DNA of 64,000 bases from JAOPZW01 sp963789015 (GTDB taxonomy: Bacteria; Actinomycetota; Thermoleophilia; Solirubrobacterales; Solirubrobacteraceae). A model generated the notes under the pieces. The model was given only the letters and a program-made list of their open reading frames with translations. It was not told where the DNA came from and made no database searches. Within the stretch, counting starts at the first letter, position 1, and each line of letters starts with the position of its first letter. The stretch is taken from assembly GCA_963789015.1 (NCBI GenBank), contig CAWBIU010000001.1, positions 2,232,001 through 2,296,000 on the forward strand, given 5' to 3'. Position numbers and translations under genes: made by a program. Below are positions 17,738-26,185 of this stretch, in pieces.

Positions 17738-18645
17738 CTAGACGTCGTCGAGCGTGCGCTCGACGTGCGTCGCGTCCATGCCCAGCACGAGCAGCGACGA
17801 TCAGCCCGAGGTAGACGGCCGCGACCATCGCGCGGTGGCGCGGCGCGACGCGGTAGTAGGCGCGCGTCGCCTCGTCGCCGCGGCGCAGGCTGCGCCAGCG
17901 CTGCCACGTCTCGAAGCCCGCGAGCAGCGCGATCAGCAGGATGATCGGGTTCGGGAAGGTGAAGGACGAGCACGACGATCCCGAAGAACGCCGAGCGAAC
18001 CACATCCACGGCGCCATCGCCGCCATCGCGCGGCCGCCGTCGAGCGGCACGACCGGCAGCAGGTTGAAGAGGTTCAGGAAGAAGCCGGTGAACGCCAGCG
18101 CCTTCCAGAAGTCGTCGCCGGACATCACGGCGAGCGGGATGCAGATCGCCGTGCCGAGCGTGCCGAGGATCGGGCCCGCCAGGCCGACGCGCGCCTCGGC
18201 GAGCGCGTTGCCGCCGAGCGACTTGGCCCACACGGCGGCGCCGAGGAACGGGATGAACACCGGCGCGCTGGCGGCCGACGCCCTCGCGCCGCAGCTGGAT
18301 GACGTGGCCCATCTCGTGGACGAACAGCAGCACCACGAAGCCGAGCGCGAACTTCCAGCCCCAGATCAGGCTGTAGGCGGCGATCGAGACGAGCATCGAG
18401 CCCGACGTCGTCAGGACCTTGAGCTTCGGCAGCAGCAGGAGGAGCGCCTTGAGCTTGGCGCCCCACTTCACGGCCGCCACGACGACGAGCGCGATCAGCC
18501 CGCCCGAGCGCTTCCACCATGGCTTGCGCTGCTCAGGCTCGGGTCGCGCCTCCTCCGGCGCAGGCGGCTCCGGCGCGCGGACCGGCTCGGTCGCGCGCGG
18601 CGGCAGCCAGCCGCCGGGCAGATCAGGGGTGCGCTGCTCGCTCAT
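17738..18645 (-). pseudogene. M50 site-2-protease-family membrane metallopeptidase, several frame disruptions
   Basis: An intramembrane zinc peptidase of the M50 type. A Pro-rich cytoplasmic N-terminus (LPGGWLPPRATEPVRAPEPP) leads to membrane helices. The zinc motif HEMGH lies in LLFVHEMGHVIQLRREG. After a frame change near 18285, FIPFLGAAVWAKSLGGNALA, LAGPILGTLGTAICIPLAV and the second motif NLLPVVPLDGGRAMA continue. Further changes near 17985, 17955 and 17805 are needed to reach the C-terminus (GMDATHVERTLDDV) and a TAG at 17738-17740. All catalytic parts survive in order, so errors in the sequence are more likely than decay. Start ATG 18645 gives MSEQRTPD. Confidence 0.75.
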
Positions 18646-18687
18646 CCACCCACAGTGTGCCAAGCGCGGATCAGCGGGCGATAAGGC

Positions 18688-20499
18688 TCAGCGGCCGACC
18701 TGCGCGGCGGCGTCCTCGGCCGCGTCGAGCTGGGCGCGACGAGCTCCAGCCCGGCGTTCCAGAAGCCCGGGTCGGTCGAGGTCGAGGCCGGCGATCGCGG
18801 CCAGCTCCTCGGGCGTCTGCGACCCGCCCGCGCTGAGCAGCTCGAGGTAGCGCGGCACGAACGACTCGCCCTCCTCGAGGTAGCGGCCGTAGACGCTGAG
18901 CGCCAGCAGCTGGCCGTAGGCGTAGGCGTACACGTAGCCCGGGGTGCCGATGAAGTGGGGCACGTAGGACCACCACGACCGGTAGCCCTCGGTGATCTCG
19001 ACCGCGTCGCCGAGCATCTCGTCCTGCGAGGCTGCTGCCACAGCTCGCCGAAGCGCTCGACGCTCAGCTCGCCCTCGCGGCGGCGCGCGGTGTGCACGAG
19101 CTCCTCGAAGCGGTTCATCGCCGATCTGGCGGAAGACCGTGGCGATCGAGCCCTCGATGTTCTCGGCCAGCAGCGCCAGGCGCGAGGCCGGCGTCTCGGC
19201 GGCGTCGAGCAGCCGCGCGGAAGACGAGCGTCTCGCCGAACACCGACGCGGTCTCGGCCAGCGTCAGCGGCGTGTGCTGCTCGAAGCACGCCGCGCGGGA
19301 TGGCCAGCGCCGGCGTGCAGGCCGTGGCCGAGCTCGTGGGCGAGCGTGAGCACGTCGCGGCGGCGCGAGGTGTAGTTGAGCATCACGTAGGGGTGGACGC
19401 TCGGGACGGTGTAGGCGCAGAACGCGCCGCCGCGCTTGGCCGGGCGCACGGGCGCGTCGATCCAGCGCTCGTCGAAGAAGCGCGCGCGCCGTCCCGGCCA
19501 GGACGGGCGGAGAAGTCGTCGAAGGACTCGAGCACGATGTCGGTCGCCTCGTCCCAGCCGAGGTCTCGACGTCCTCGGTGGCGACCGAGGCCATGCGGTC
19601 GTAGTCGGCGAGGCGGTCGAGGCCGAGCAGGCCGCGCCTTGAGGCGGTACCAGCGCCGCGGCAGGTCGTAGTTGGCCTCGCGACCGCGTCGATGAGCGCC
19701 TGCGACGGACTCGTCGCTGGCCTCGTTGGAGAGGTTGCGGCTGGCCAGCCACGTCGGGTACTCGCGCAGGCGGTCGTCGATCGCCTTGTCCTGGCAGCAG
19801 CGTGTTGAAGATGTAGCCGCGCGTGCGCAGGCCGGGCGCGAGCGCCTCGGTGACCGCCTCGGCGGTGTGTGCGGCGCACGTCGCGGTCGTTGGACATCAG
19901 CCGGCTGAGCGCGACGTCGAGCGCGACCGGGTCGTCGGAGTCCGTCCACGTCGCACCTCGATCGAGCTCGTCAGCTCGGAGAACAGGCGCGTCCAGGCGT
20001 CGCGGCCGCTGACCGCCTTCTCGGCTCATGATCTTCTCCTCGGGCTCGCTGAGGAGGTGCGGCCGGTAGCGGCGGATCGTGCGCAGGTGGTGGCGCGCTC
20101 GTCTCCAGGCCCTCGGCGCCGAGCAGCTCCTCGGCGCGCTCGTCGTCGAGCCGCCGCCCACTCGAGGTCGAAGAACAGGAGCTTCGTCTCGATCGCGGTG
20201 GCCTGCTCGTGGACGCGCGCGAGCAGCGCGCCGTTGGCGGGGTCGGCGGTGTCGACCGAGAAGCGCAGCTGCGCGTAGGAGCCGACACGGCCGACGAGCT
20301 CGGCGATGCGCTGCAGCTCGTTCATCGCGGCGGTCAGGCCGGCGCCGTCGAGCTCGGCGACGCTGCCCGCGTAGCGCTCGGAGAACGCGGCGGCGCGCTC
20401 GTCGGCCTCGGCCAGGAGGCGGTCGGCTCCCTCGGGCCCGTCGCCGTCGACGAGCGGCTCGAGATCCCAGGCGACGTCTTGGAGGTCGGTCACGGTCAT
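18688..20499 (-). pseudogene. M3 family oligoendopeptidase F (PepF), shredded by ten or more frame disruptions
   Basis: A cytoplasmic zinc oligopeptidase. The N-terminus MTVTDLQDVAWDLEPLVDG begins at ATG 20499. Recognisable family segments occur in order but in changing frames: LFFDLEWAA, RLDDERAEELLGAEGLETSA, LRTIRRYRPHLLSEPEEKIM, NLSNEASDESV, YNFGRPIK-like DTDAPVR-type text near 19440, the zinc motif LAHELGHGLHA near 19340, and IGTPGYVYAYAYGQLLALSVYG near 18930. The stop is at 18688-18690. The total span, 1812 bp, equals the normal PepF length of about 600 residues, so insertions and deletions nearly cancel. This is what local sequencing error would give; a real pseudogene of that age would also show stops and substitutions. 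Confidence 0.75.
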
Positions 20500-20593
20500 G
20501 CCGGGAACGTTAGGGGGTGCGGAGTCCGCGCACGCAGGGCGACGACGCGCGTCGCGATTCTCCGGTGTTTGCGGAATCTGCGGGAACTCGCTG

Positions 20594-20623
20594 TTGACTT
20601 CCTCGAGGCGCCAGGAATAGGTT
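20594..20623 (+). promoter_or_regulatory. Candidate sigma-70 promoter for the structured RNA / GNAT gene
   Basis: TTGACT at 20594-20599 is followed after 18 bases by TAGGTT (20618-20623), which fits the actinobacterial TAnnnT -10. A start about 7 bases on falls at 20630, exactly where the long inverted repeat begins. The fit was judged by eye. Confidence 0.4.
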
Positions 20624-20630
20624 CGTCCCA

Positions 20631-20751
20631 GACGCGGAACCGAGCCGCAGAGAGCGAGGCCCAGGGGTTGTGAGGCCCGCCACCGAGATCCCGGGGCGCC
20701 CTTCGCGGTGCGACCTGGAGGACGGTACCCCGGGCGGCTCGGAACCGCGTC
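20631..20751 (+). ncRNA. Candidate structured small RNA (rod-like, closed by a 16-bp stem)
   Basis: Bases 20631-20648 and 20734-20751 are complementary over 16 of 18 positions: GACGCGG with CCGCGTC, an AA/AA internal mismatch, then CCGAGCCGC with GCGGCTCGG. Inside, CCAGG (20662-20666) can pair with CCTGG (20714-20718), and CGC(C)ACCG (20678-20685) with CGGTGCG (20706-20712). The fold would be a rod with a large internal loop of about 13 and 15 bases, recalling the closing stem and central bubble of 6S RNA, though shorter. The SRP RNA signature (GGAAGCAGCC-like loop) is absent. It lies in the only gene-free stretch of over 300 bases, between divergent pepF and a GNAT gene, and could instead be a structured 5' leader. 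Confidence 0.35.
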
Positions 20752-20811
20752 GTCTTCTGTCCGGGATGAGCCCGCGGCGCGCAGGCGCCGGTTCGCGCCA
20801 TCCTTCCGCGG

Positions 20812-21345
20812 GTGCCGATCATCGAGACCGAGCGCCTCGTGCTGCGTCCGTGGGGGATGCCCGACGACCTCGACGCGCTGGCCGCGGTCAACGGCGAGGA
20901 CGAGGTCATGCGCTGGATCCCACCGTTCCGCGCGATGACGCGCGAGGAGAGCGCCGCGCAGCTCGAGCGCATCGTCACCCACTGGGACCAGCACGGATTC
21001 GGCCTGTGGGCGCTCGAGTCGCGCGACGACGGCCATGGCTGCATCGGCTTCGCGGGGCTGGCCGTGCCCGGCTTCCTGCCCGCGGTGCTGCCGACCGTCG
21101 AGGTCGGCTGGCGGCTGTCGTCGGCGTGGTGGGGGCGCGGCCTGGCCACGGAGGCGGCGCGCGCGTGCGTGGACTACGCGTTCGCGACGCTGCGCCTGGC
21201 CTCGGTGGTGTCGATCATCGACCCCCAGAACGTGGCGTCGCTGCGTGTCGCCGCCAAGCTCGGGATGGCGCCCGACCGGGACCGCCTGCACCCGGTCAGC
21301 GGCCGGCGGCTGCGCGTGATGCGCCTCGATTCCCCAGTAGAGTGA
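20812..21345 (+). CDS. GNAT acetyltransferase, RimJ/RimL type
   Basis: A 177-residue acetyltransferase of the RimJ/RimL subgroup. It opens with the subgroup's IETERLVLRPWGMPDDLDAL and has WIPPFRAMTREESAAQLE, then VEVGWRLSSAWWGRGLATEA (acetyl-CoA loop), and ends with IDPQNVASLRVAAKLGM, the typical N-V-A-S-x-R-V phrase. Members acetylate ribosomal-protein N-termini, antibiotics or other amines; the substrate here is unknown. The GTG at 20812 is the usual start position for the family. It is followed after 6 bp by the DUF4395 gene. Confidence 0.85.
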   Translation: MPIIETERLVLRPWGMPDDLDALAAVNGEDEVMRWIPPFRAMTREESAAQLERIVTHWDQHGFGLWALESRDDGHGCIGFAGLAVPGFLPAVLPTVEVGWRLSSAWWGRGLATEAARACVDYAFATLRLASVVSIIDPQNVASLRVAAKLGMAPDRDRLHPVSGRRLRVMRLDSPVE

Positions 21346-21351
21346 TGGGAA

Positions 21352-21843
21352 ATGTTCGGCTTCCCCGATCCCGTGAACGAGAAGGCGGCGAGGGTCGTCG
21401 CGGCCGTCGTCGCGGTGGCCGGAGTCGTCGTCCTCCTGACCGGCGCGCACTGGCTGCTCGTCGCCGTCGCCTACGGCTTCTGGGCGCGCGTGCTCACCGG
21501 CCCGCGGCTGAGCCCGCTCGGGCGCGTGGCCATGCGTGTCATCGCCCCGCGCCTCGGGCCGCCGAAGCTCGTGCCGGGTCCGCCGAAGCGCTTCGCCCAG
21601 GGGATGGGCGCCGCGGTGACGACCGCCGCGGCGCTGCTCGCGCTCGTCGCGGGAGCGACCGGGGCGGCCGACGTGCTCGTGGCCATGCTCGTCGTCGCGG
21701 CGACGCTCGAGGCGGCGATCGCCTTCTGCCTCGGCTGCCGGGTCTTCGCGCTGCTCATGCGCGCCGGCGTGGTCCCCGAGTCGGTGTGCGAGCGCTGCGC
21801 CGACCTCGGATCGCGCCGATCGTCGGTAGAATGGAGCGCGTAG
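21352..21843 (+). CDS. DUF4395 family membrane protein
   Basis: A 163-residue integral membrane protein with the DUF4395 start FPDPVNEKAARVVAAVVAV and two N-terminal spans. The conserved loop WARVLTGPRLSPLGRVAMRV comes next, followed by PPKRFAQGMGA, a second pair of spans and CLGCRVFALLMRAGVVPESVC. The CxxC in CLGC and the later Cys residues are typical. Function is unknown; relatives are often encoded beside thioredoxin or sulfurtransferase genes, which is not the case here. The -10 of the tmRNA gene lies inside its last codons. Confidence 0.85.
   Translation: MFGFPDPVNEKAARVVAAVVAVAGVVVLLTGAHWLLVAVAYGFWARVLTGPRLSPLGRVAMRVIAPRLGPPKLVPGPPKRFAQGMGAAVTTAAALLALVAGATGAADVLVAMLVVAATLEAAIAFCLGCRVFALLMRAGVVPESVCERCADLGSRRSSVEWSA
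21827..21832 (+). promoter_or_regulatory. Candidate -10 element of the tmRNA gene
   Basis: TAGAAT at 21827-21832 lies within the last codons of the DUF4395 gene, 18 bases before the mature tmRNA 5' end. A start near 21839 would leave a short 5' leader for RNase P to remove. No clear -35 is visible. Confidence 0.4.
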
Positions 21844-21850
21844 GACCCCT

Positions 21851-22218
21851 GGGGACGACAGGCTTCGACGTGGTCGGTTCGTGGGGGTGGTTGCGAGTCG
21901 AGGTCCCGGGAGGCCTCGTAAAACACCCGGGAAAACAATACGTGCGGACCGTAATCACGAGTTCGCCCTCGCCGCTTAGCACTTAGCTAAGCCGTGAGGT
22001 TCTGGCCCTCGCCTGCCGGCCGCGAGGATCACCGGAATCAGAATGCCGGCTCACCCGGGGAGGTCCGCCTTCGCCGAACCGGGGACATCTTCAGGAGGCT
22101 GGCCCCGAGCGACCCGGCCGACGTGGCGACCTCGGGGCGAGATCATGAGCGTCGGCTACGCTCGTAGACACTGCCTCTTACGCGATCGCGGACGTGGGTT
22201 CGATTCCCACCGTCTCCA
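21851..22218 (+). ncRNA. ssrA: Transfer-messenger RNA (tmRNA)
   Basis: tmRNA rescues ribosomes stalled on broken mRNAs by tagging the nascent chain. The 5' end GGGGACGACAGGCTTCGACG and the 3' end GGTTCGATTCCCACCGTCTC-CA form the tRNA-like part: GGGGACG pairs with CGTCTCC (one G-U). The tag reading frame runs 21944-21979, GCG GAC CGT AAT CAC GAG and onward, and encodes ADRNHEFALAA before TAG. The final ALAA is the known ClpXP degron, and tandem stop codons follow. The CCA end is not encoded. Length is 368 nt. A strong terminator hairpin follows 14 bases later, and smpB is 4.1 kb upstream. Confidence 0.95.
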
Positions 22219-22232
22219 CTGCGGAACGTGAC

Positions 22233-22260
22233 CCGAGAGCTCCGGAAACGGAGCTCTCGG
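22233..22260 (+). terminator. Terminator hairpin after tmRNA
   Basis: A perfect 12-bp stem, CCGAGAGCTCCG and CGGAGCTCTCGG, is closed by a GAAA tetraloop and followed by TCGTTCC. It is placed 14 bases after the tmRNA 3' end. The U-tract is weak, as usual in high-GC bacteria. Confidence 0.8.
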
Positions 22261-22312
22261 TCGTTCCGGGCCCGACCGGTTGCGCTACCCGAGATCGACC
22301 AAGGAGGACGGC

Positions 22313-22726
22313 ATGAAGATCACCAGGAACACGCTCGAGACCACCCGCGGCCCGGCCGACTGGTTCACCGGCGACGTCTACGTCGACACGCTCGCCGCGC
22401 CGTCGGCGCCCTCGCGCCTGGGCGCCGCCAACGTCCACTTCGCCCCGGGAGCGCGCACCGCCTGGCACACGCACCCCTTCGGCCAGACGATCCATGTCAC
22501 CGAGGGCGTCGGGCTGTGCCAGCGCCGCGGCGGGCCGGTCGAGGTCATCCGCCCCGGCGACCGTGTCTTCTTCGAGCCCGGGGAGGACCACTGGCACGGC
22601 GCCGCCCCGACCCGGTTCATGGCCCACGTCGCCATGCACGAGGCCGACGACTCCGGCAGCCCGGTCACCTGGGGCGAGCACGTCACGGACGAGGAATACG
22701 CCGCCGCGCCGGCGATCGACGCCTGA
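22313..22726 (+). CDS. Small cupin-domain protein
   Basis: A 137-residue single-domain cupin. Motif 1 reads ARTAWHTHPFGQTIHVTEG, with two histidines and a glutamate as metal ligands, and motif 2 reads IRPGDRVFFEPGEDHWHGA. An AAGGAGG sequence 7 bases upstream fixes ATG 22313. This short HTHPxGQ type is often paired with carboxymuconolactone decarboxylase or oxidoreductase genes. Here the aldehyde dehydrogenase gene follows after 26 bp and may be co-transcribed. The enzymatic role cannot be deduced. Confidence 0.8.
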   Translation: MKITRNTLETTRGPADWFTGDVYVDTLAAPSAPSRLGAANVHFAPGARTAWHTHPFGQTIHVTEGVGLCQRRGGPVEVIRPGDRVFFEPGEDHWHGAAPTRFMAHVAMHEADDSGSPVTWGEHVTDEEYAAAPAIDA

Positions 22727-22752
22727 CCCGTCCGGCGTTCTAGGCTCCTGGC

Positions 22753-24213
22753 ATGGCCCTGCACGAGCTGACCGAGATCCGGACCGACCTGTTCATCGAC
22801 GGGGAGCCGCGCGACGCCGACGGCGCGCTGACCGTCGTCGACCCCGCCGACGGCGAGTCCGTCGTCGGGTACGCCGGCGCCGCGAGCGCCGCGCAGGCCG
22901 AGGCCGCCGTCGCCGCCGCGCACCGCGCCTTCCCCGGCTGGGCGGCGCGCACGCCGCAGGACCGCGCCGCGCTGATCATGGCCGCGCTCGCGCCGCTGGA
23001 GGCCGACCGGCCGGCGACCGCCGAGGTGCTGACCCGCGAGAACGGCAAGATCCGCATGGAGTCGTTCATCGACTCGATCGTCTTCGCCCATCGCTTCGCG
23101 CTCGCCGCCGGGCTGGCCGACGAGGTCGGGCACGTCTCGCACCTCCCGGCGCCGCCGTACCGGACCGAGGTCTCCTACCTGCCGCTCGGCGTGGTGACGA
23201 TCATCGTCCCGTTCAACTGGCCGCTGGCGATCCTCGCCGCCTCGCTGCCCCAGGCGCTCGTGGCCGGCAACACCGTCGTCGTCAAGCCGCCCCCGACGGC
23301 GCCGCTGGCCACCGTGCGGACCGTCCGGCAGGTCGCCCAGCTCCTGCCGCCCGGCGTGCTCAACGTCGTCACCGGCGCCGACGCGGAGATCGGGGCGGCG
23401 CTGATCGGCGACGACCGCGTCAAGAAGGTCTGCTTCACGGGCAGCCCCGCGGGCGGCAAGCGGATCCTGGCGCTGGCCGCCGACTCGCTGACGCGCGTGA
23501 CGCTCGAGCTCGGCGGCAACGACCCGGCGCTCGTCCTCGCCGACGCCGACCTCGGCGAGGAGGCGATGGGCAAGCTGTTCGGCGGCATCTTCGACTCCAC
23601 CGGCCAGATCTGCATGGCGGCCAAGCGCCTGTACGTGCACCGCTCGCGCTACGACGAGGTCGTCGAGGGCCTCTCCGGCCTGCTCGCCGCGACCCGTCTC
23701 GGCCACGGGCTCGAGGAGGGCGTGACGATGGGGCCGCTGCACAGCTCGCGCCAGCGCGACTACGTGAGCGAGCTCGTCGAGCAGGCGCGCGGGACCGGCG
23801 CCGAGGTGCGCGAGTACGGCGACCCTGCCGGCGACGCGGACCTGGCGCGCGGCAACTTCCTGCGCCCGTCGCTCGTCCTCGACCCGCCGGAGGACGCCCG
23901 CGTGGTGACCGAGGAGCAGTTCGGACCGACCGTGCCGATCCTGCCCTTCGACGACGACGAGGACGCGATCGCCCGCGCCAACGACACCTGGTCGGGCCTG
24001 TGCTCCTCGGTGTGGACCGAGGATCCGGAGCGCGCCGCGGCCGTCGGATCCCGCTTGCGGACGGGCTTCACGTTCGTCAACGCCCACGGCGCCGCCCACC
24101 TCGACGAGCGCGCCCCCTTCGGTGGCTTCAATCACAGCGGCATGGGCCGCGAGATGGGCATCGAGGGCATCCGCGAGTTCATGGACACCCACTCGGTCGG
24201 CTTCCCCGCCTGA
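22753..24213 (+). CDS. NAD(P)-dependent aldehyde dehydrogenase
   Basis: A 486-residue aldehyde dehydrogenase oxidising an unknown aldehyde to its acid. The cofactor region IIVPFNWPLAILAASLPQAL is followed by the catalytic Glu in TLELGGNDPALV, the catalytic Cys in STGQICMAAKR, and the C-terminal EEQFGPTVPILPF and PFGGFNHSGMGREMG motifs. The N-terminus VVDPADGESVVGYAG is typical of betaine-aldehyde/succinate-semialdehyde-like members. It lies 26 bp after the small cupin and is convergent with a VOC gene. Its distance from the monooxygenase operon makes a direct role there uncertain. Confidence 0.9.
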   Translation: MALHELTEIRTDLFIDGEPRDADGALTVVDPADGESVVGYAGAASAAQAEAAVAAAHRAFPGWAARTPQDRAALIMAALAPLEADRPATAEVLTRENGKIRMESFIDSIVFAHRFALAAGLADEVGHVSHLPAPPYRTEVSYLPLGVVTIIVPFNWPLAILAASLPQALVAGNTVVVKPPPTAPLATVRTVRQVAQLLPPGVLNVVTGADAEIGAALIGDDRVKKVCFTGSPAGGKRILALAADSLTRVTLELGGNDPALVLADADLGEEAMGKLFGGIFDSTGQICMAAKRLYVHRSRYDEVVEGLSGLLAATRLGHGLEEGVTMGPLHSSRQRDYVSELVEQARGTGAEVREYGDPAGDADLARGNFLRPSLVLDPPEDARVVTEEQFGPTVPILPFDDDEDAIARANDTWSGLCSSVWTEDPERAAAVGSRLRTGFTFVNAHGAAHLDERAPFGGFNHSGMGREMGIEGIREFMDTHSVGFPA

Positions 24214-24219
24214 GCGCGG

Positions 24220-24645
24220 TCAGCGCACCGCGACGCCGCCCCACTCCTCGGGCGCGACGTCGGCGAGCGTCTCGGAGAACGTCCACATGTGGCCGGCCGG
24301 GTCGGCGGCGGTGTACTGGCGCTCGCCGTACTCGAAGTCGGTCGGCTCCATGACGATCCGCGCGCCGTGCTCGCGGGCGCGGGCGCAGTGCGCGCGGGCG
24401 TCCTCGACGCGCACCATCACCGAGTGGGTGACCTCGCCGCGGCGCGGCGGGCGTTGCTGGTGGCGGACGTCGCCGATGATCACCGCGCCGTCACCGACGG
24501 CGAGCTGCGAGCGATGGTCCTCGCCGATGCGGACGCGCTCGGCGAAGCCGAAGGCCTCGCCGAGCCAGTCGACGGCGGCGCGCACGTCGGGATAGATGAG
24601 CACGGGGATCACCGTCGCGGCGGGGATCGAGCGATTGGGCTTCAC
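24220..24645 (-). CDS. VOC (glyoxalase/bleomycin resistance) family protein
   Basis: A 141-residue VOC-fold protein with one pair of beta-alpha-beta-beta-beta modules. It begins ATVIPVLIYPDVRAAVDWLG, has VTHSVMVRVEDARAHCARAR in the middle and ends AADPAGHMWTFSETL, where DPxGHxW is the usual metal-proximal phrase of the PhnB-like subgroup. Members are often non-enzymatic or of unknown substrate. It is transcribed towards the aldehyde dehydrogenase gene, with 6 bp between stops. ATG 24645 is a clean start. Confidence 0.8.
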   Translation of the reverse strand: MKPNRSIPAATVIPVLIYPDVRAAVDWLGEAFGFAERVRIGEDHRSQLAVGDGAVIIGDVRHQQRPPRRGEVTHSVMVRVEDARAHCARAREHGARIVMEPTDFEYGERQYTAADPAGHMWTFSETLADVAPEEWGGVAVR

Positions 24646-24672
24646 CTCGCGGAGGCTACGGAGCGCCGGAAT

Positions 24673-26136
24673 TCAGCCCAGCGGGATCTCGGCGTGGACC
24701 GCGGTGCCCTCGCCGAACGGGCTGTCGACGGTGAGCTCGCCGTCGAGGGCGGCGACGCGGTCGGCGAGGCCGGCCAGGCCGATCCCGCCCGCGTCCGACG
24801 TCGCGCCGCCGATGCCGTCGTCGCGGACGTCGACGACGAGGCGGTCGGCGCCGGCGTCGATGCGGACCCACGCCTGCTTCGCCTGGGCGTGCTTGACGAT
24901 GTTCGTCAATGCCTCGGAGATGAAGAAGTAGACGCTCGCCTCGACGGGAGCGGGGAGCCGGCGGTCGAGGCTCGCGGCGACCGACACGGGCAGCGGCAGC
25001 CGCATGGCGAGCGACTCGACGGCGGCCTCGAGCCCGCGCTCGGTGAGGATCCCCGGGTGGATGCCGGCGGCGAGGTCGCGCAGCTCGCCGATCCCGGCGC
25101 GCGCCTGCTCGAGTGCGCTGAGGCGCAGGCGCGCCGCCGTGTCGGGCTCCGAGGCGCTGCGCGCCTCGGCCATCTGCAGGCTGAGGATCGCGCTGACGAA
25201 CTGCTGCTGGGCGCCGTCGTGGAGATCGCGCGTCAGGCGCGCCCGCGCGGCGTCGGCGGCCTCGATGATGCGCCGCCGCGCGGCGCGCAGCTCGGCGGCG
25301 CGGGCGTCGGCGACGTCGCGCTCGCGCACGGCGCGCTCGGCCGCGAGGTGGTCCTCGATGTCGGTGAACGCGGTCACCGACCCGCGCCCGCCGGGGAGGT
25401 CGAAGGGCGCCGTCGAGTAGGCGATCGGGAGGATCGAGCCGTCCTTGCGCACGAGCCAGTCCTCGTGCACCTGGTAGGACTCGCCGGACAGCCGGGCGTG
25501 CGTCACCGGGCAGTCCTCGGCCGGGTACGGGCGGCCGTCGGGGTACTTGTAGTGGACGGTGTCGTGGCCGGGCTTGCCGACCAGCTCGGAGGCGTCGTCG
25601 TAGCCCAGCGCCCGCACGGCCGCCGGGTTGGCGTAGCGGAACACGCCGTCCTGGTCGACGACCCAGACCGGCTGGGCGACCTGGGCGAGGATCGCGTCGC
25701 GCTCGCGCAGGGCCTGCTCGGCCTCGCGCTGCCCCGTCATGTCGATGAACGTCGTGACGACCCCGCGTCCCGTCGGCAGGTCCATCGGCACGGAGGTGAA
25801 CGAGACGGGGAACAACGTGCCGTCGCGGCGGATGAACCAGTCCTCGTCGCGGTGCACGGGCACGCCGGTGCGCGCCACCTCGAGGACCGAGCACTCCGAG
25901 GCCGGGAACGGCGTGCCGTCCGGGTGCTTGTAATGGACCGTGTCGTGCCCGTGGCGGCCCTCGAGCTGGGAGGCGTCGTCGTAGCCCAGCGTCCTCACCG
26001 CCGCCGGGTTGGCGAGCACGACGGTGCCCTCGTGATCGACGACCCAGACCGGAAGGGCCACGCACTCGAGGGTCGCGCGCAGGAAGCCGTTGCTTCCGGC
26101 GATCTCCGTCGCGGTTGCGCTCGCTCGCGATTCCAT
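24673..26136 (-). CDS. PAS-domain sensor histidine kinase (NarL/DesK-type, orphan)
   Basis: A 487-residue soluble kinase. Two PAS domains (about 20-135 and 145-262) are near copies of each other, sharing WVVDxxGxxxxANPAAVRxLGYDDASxL and HDTVHYKxPDG. A short coiled coil leads to a HisKA_3 domain with the phospho-acceptor H306 in TRDLHDGAQQQF. A HATPase domain follows (SEALTNIVKHA, VRDDGIGG, GIGLAGLADRVAALDGEL). No membrane segment is seen, so it probably senses a cytoplasmic signal such as redox state or a ligand. No response regulator is adjacent, so its partner is elsewhere. The PAS pair looks like a recent tandem duplication. Confidence 0.88.
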   Translation of the reverse strand: MESRASATATEIAGSNGFLRATLECVALPVWVVDHEGTVVLANPAAVRTLGYDDASQLEGRHGHDTVHYKHPDGTPFPASECSVLEVARTGVPVHRDEDWFIRRDGTLFPVSFTSVPMDLPTGRGVVTTFIDMTGQREAEQALRERDAILAQVAQPVWVVDQDGVFRYANPAAVRALGYDDASELVGKPGHDTVHYKYPDGRPYPAEDCPVTHARLSGESYQVHEDWLVRKDGSILPIAYSTAPFDLPGGRGSVTAFTDIEDHLAAERAVRERDVADARAAELRAARRRIIEAADAARARLTRDLHDGAQQQFVSAILSLQMAEARSASEPDTAARLRLSALEQARAGIGELRDLAAGIHPGILTERGLEAAVESLAMRLPLPVSVAASLDRRLPAPVEASVYFFISEALTNIVKHAQAKQAWVRIDAGADRLVVDVRDDGIGGATSDAGGIGLAGLADRVAALDGELTVDSPFGEGTAVHAEIPLG

Positions 26137-26185
26137 CGTCGTTGTGCTGCGCCGGGCCCGCGATCTTACCGGTGGCCCGACGGGC

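Noticed and set aside
18688..20499. Programmed frameshifting to explain the many frame changes in PepF
   Set aside because: The changes are too many, in both directions, and have no shared slippery site; PepF is not known to use recoding.
20631..20751. Structured RNA read as SRP (4.5S) RNA
   Set aside because: The conserved apical loop and asymmetric bulge (AGGUCAGG, GGAAGCAGCC type) are absent.
22140..22218. A possible separate tRNA gene, suggested by the GGTTCGATTCCCACC T-arm
   Set aside because: It is the 3' tRNA-like end of tmRNA; the acceptor strand pairs with 21851-21857 and there is no anticodon arm.
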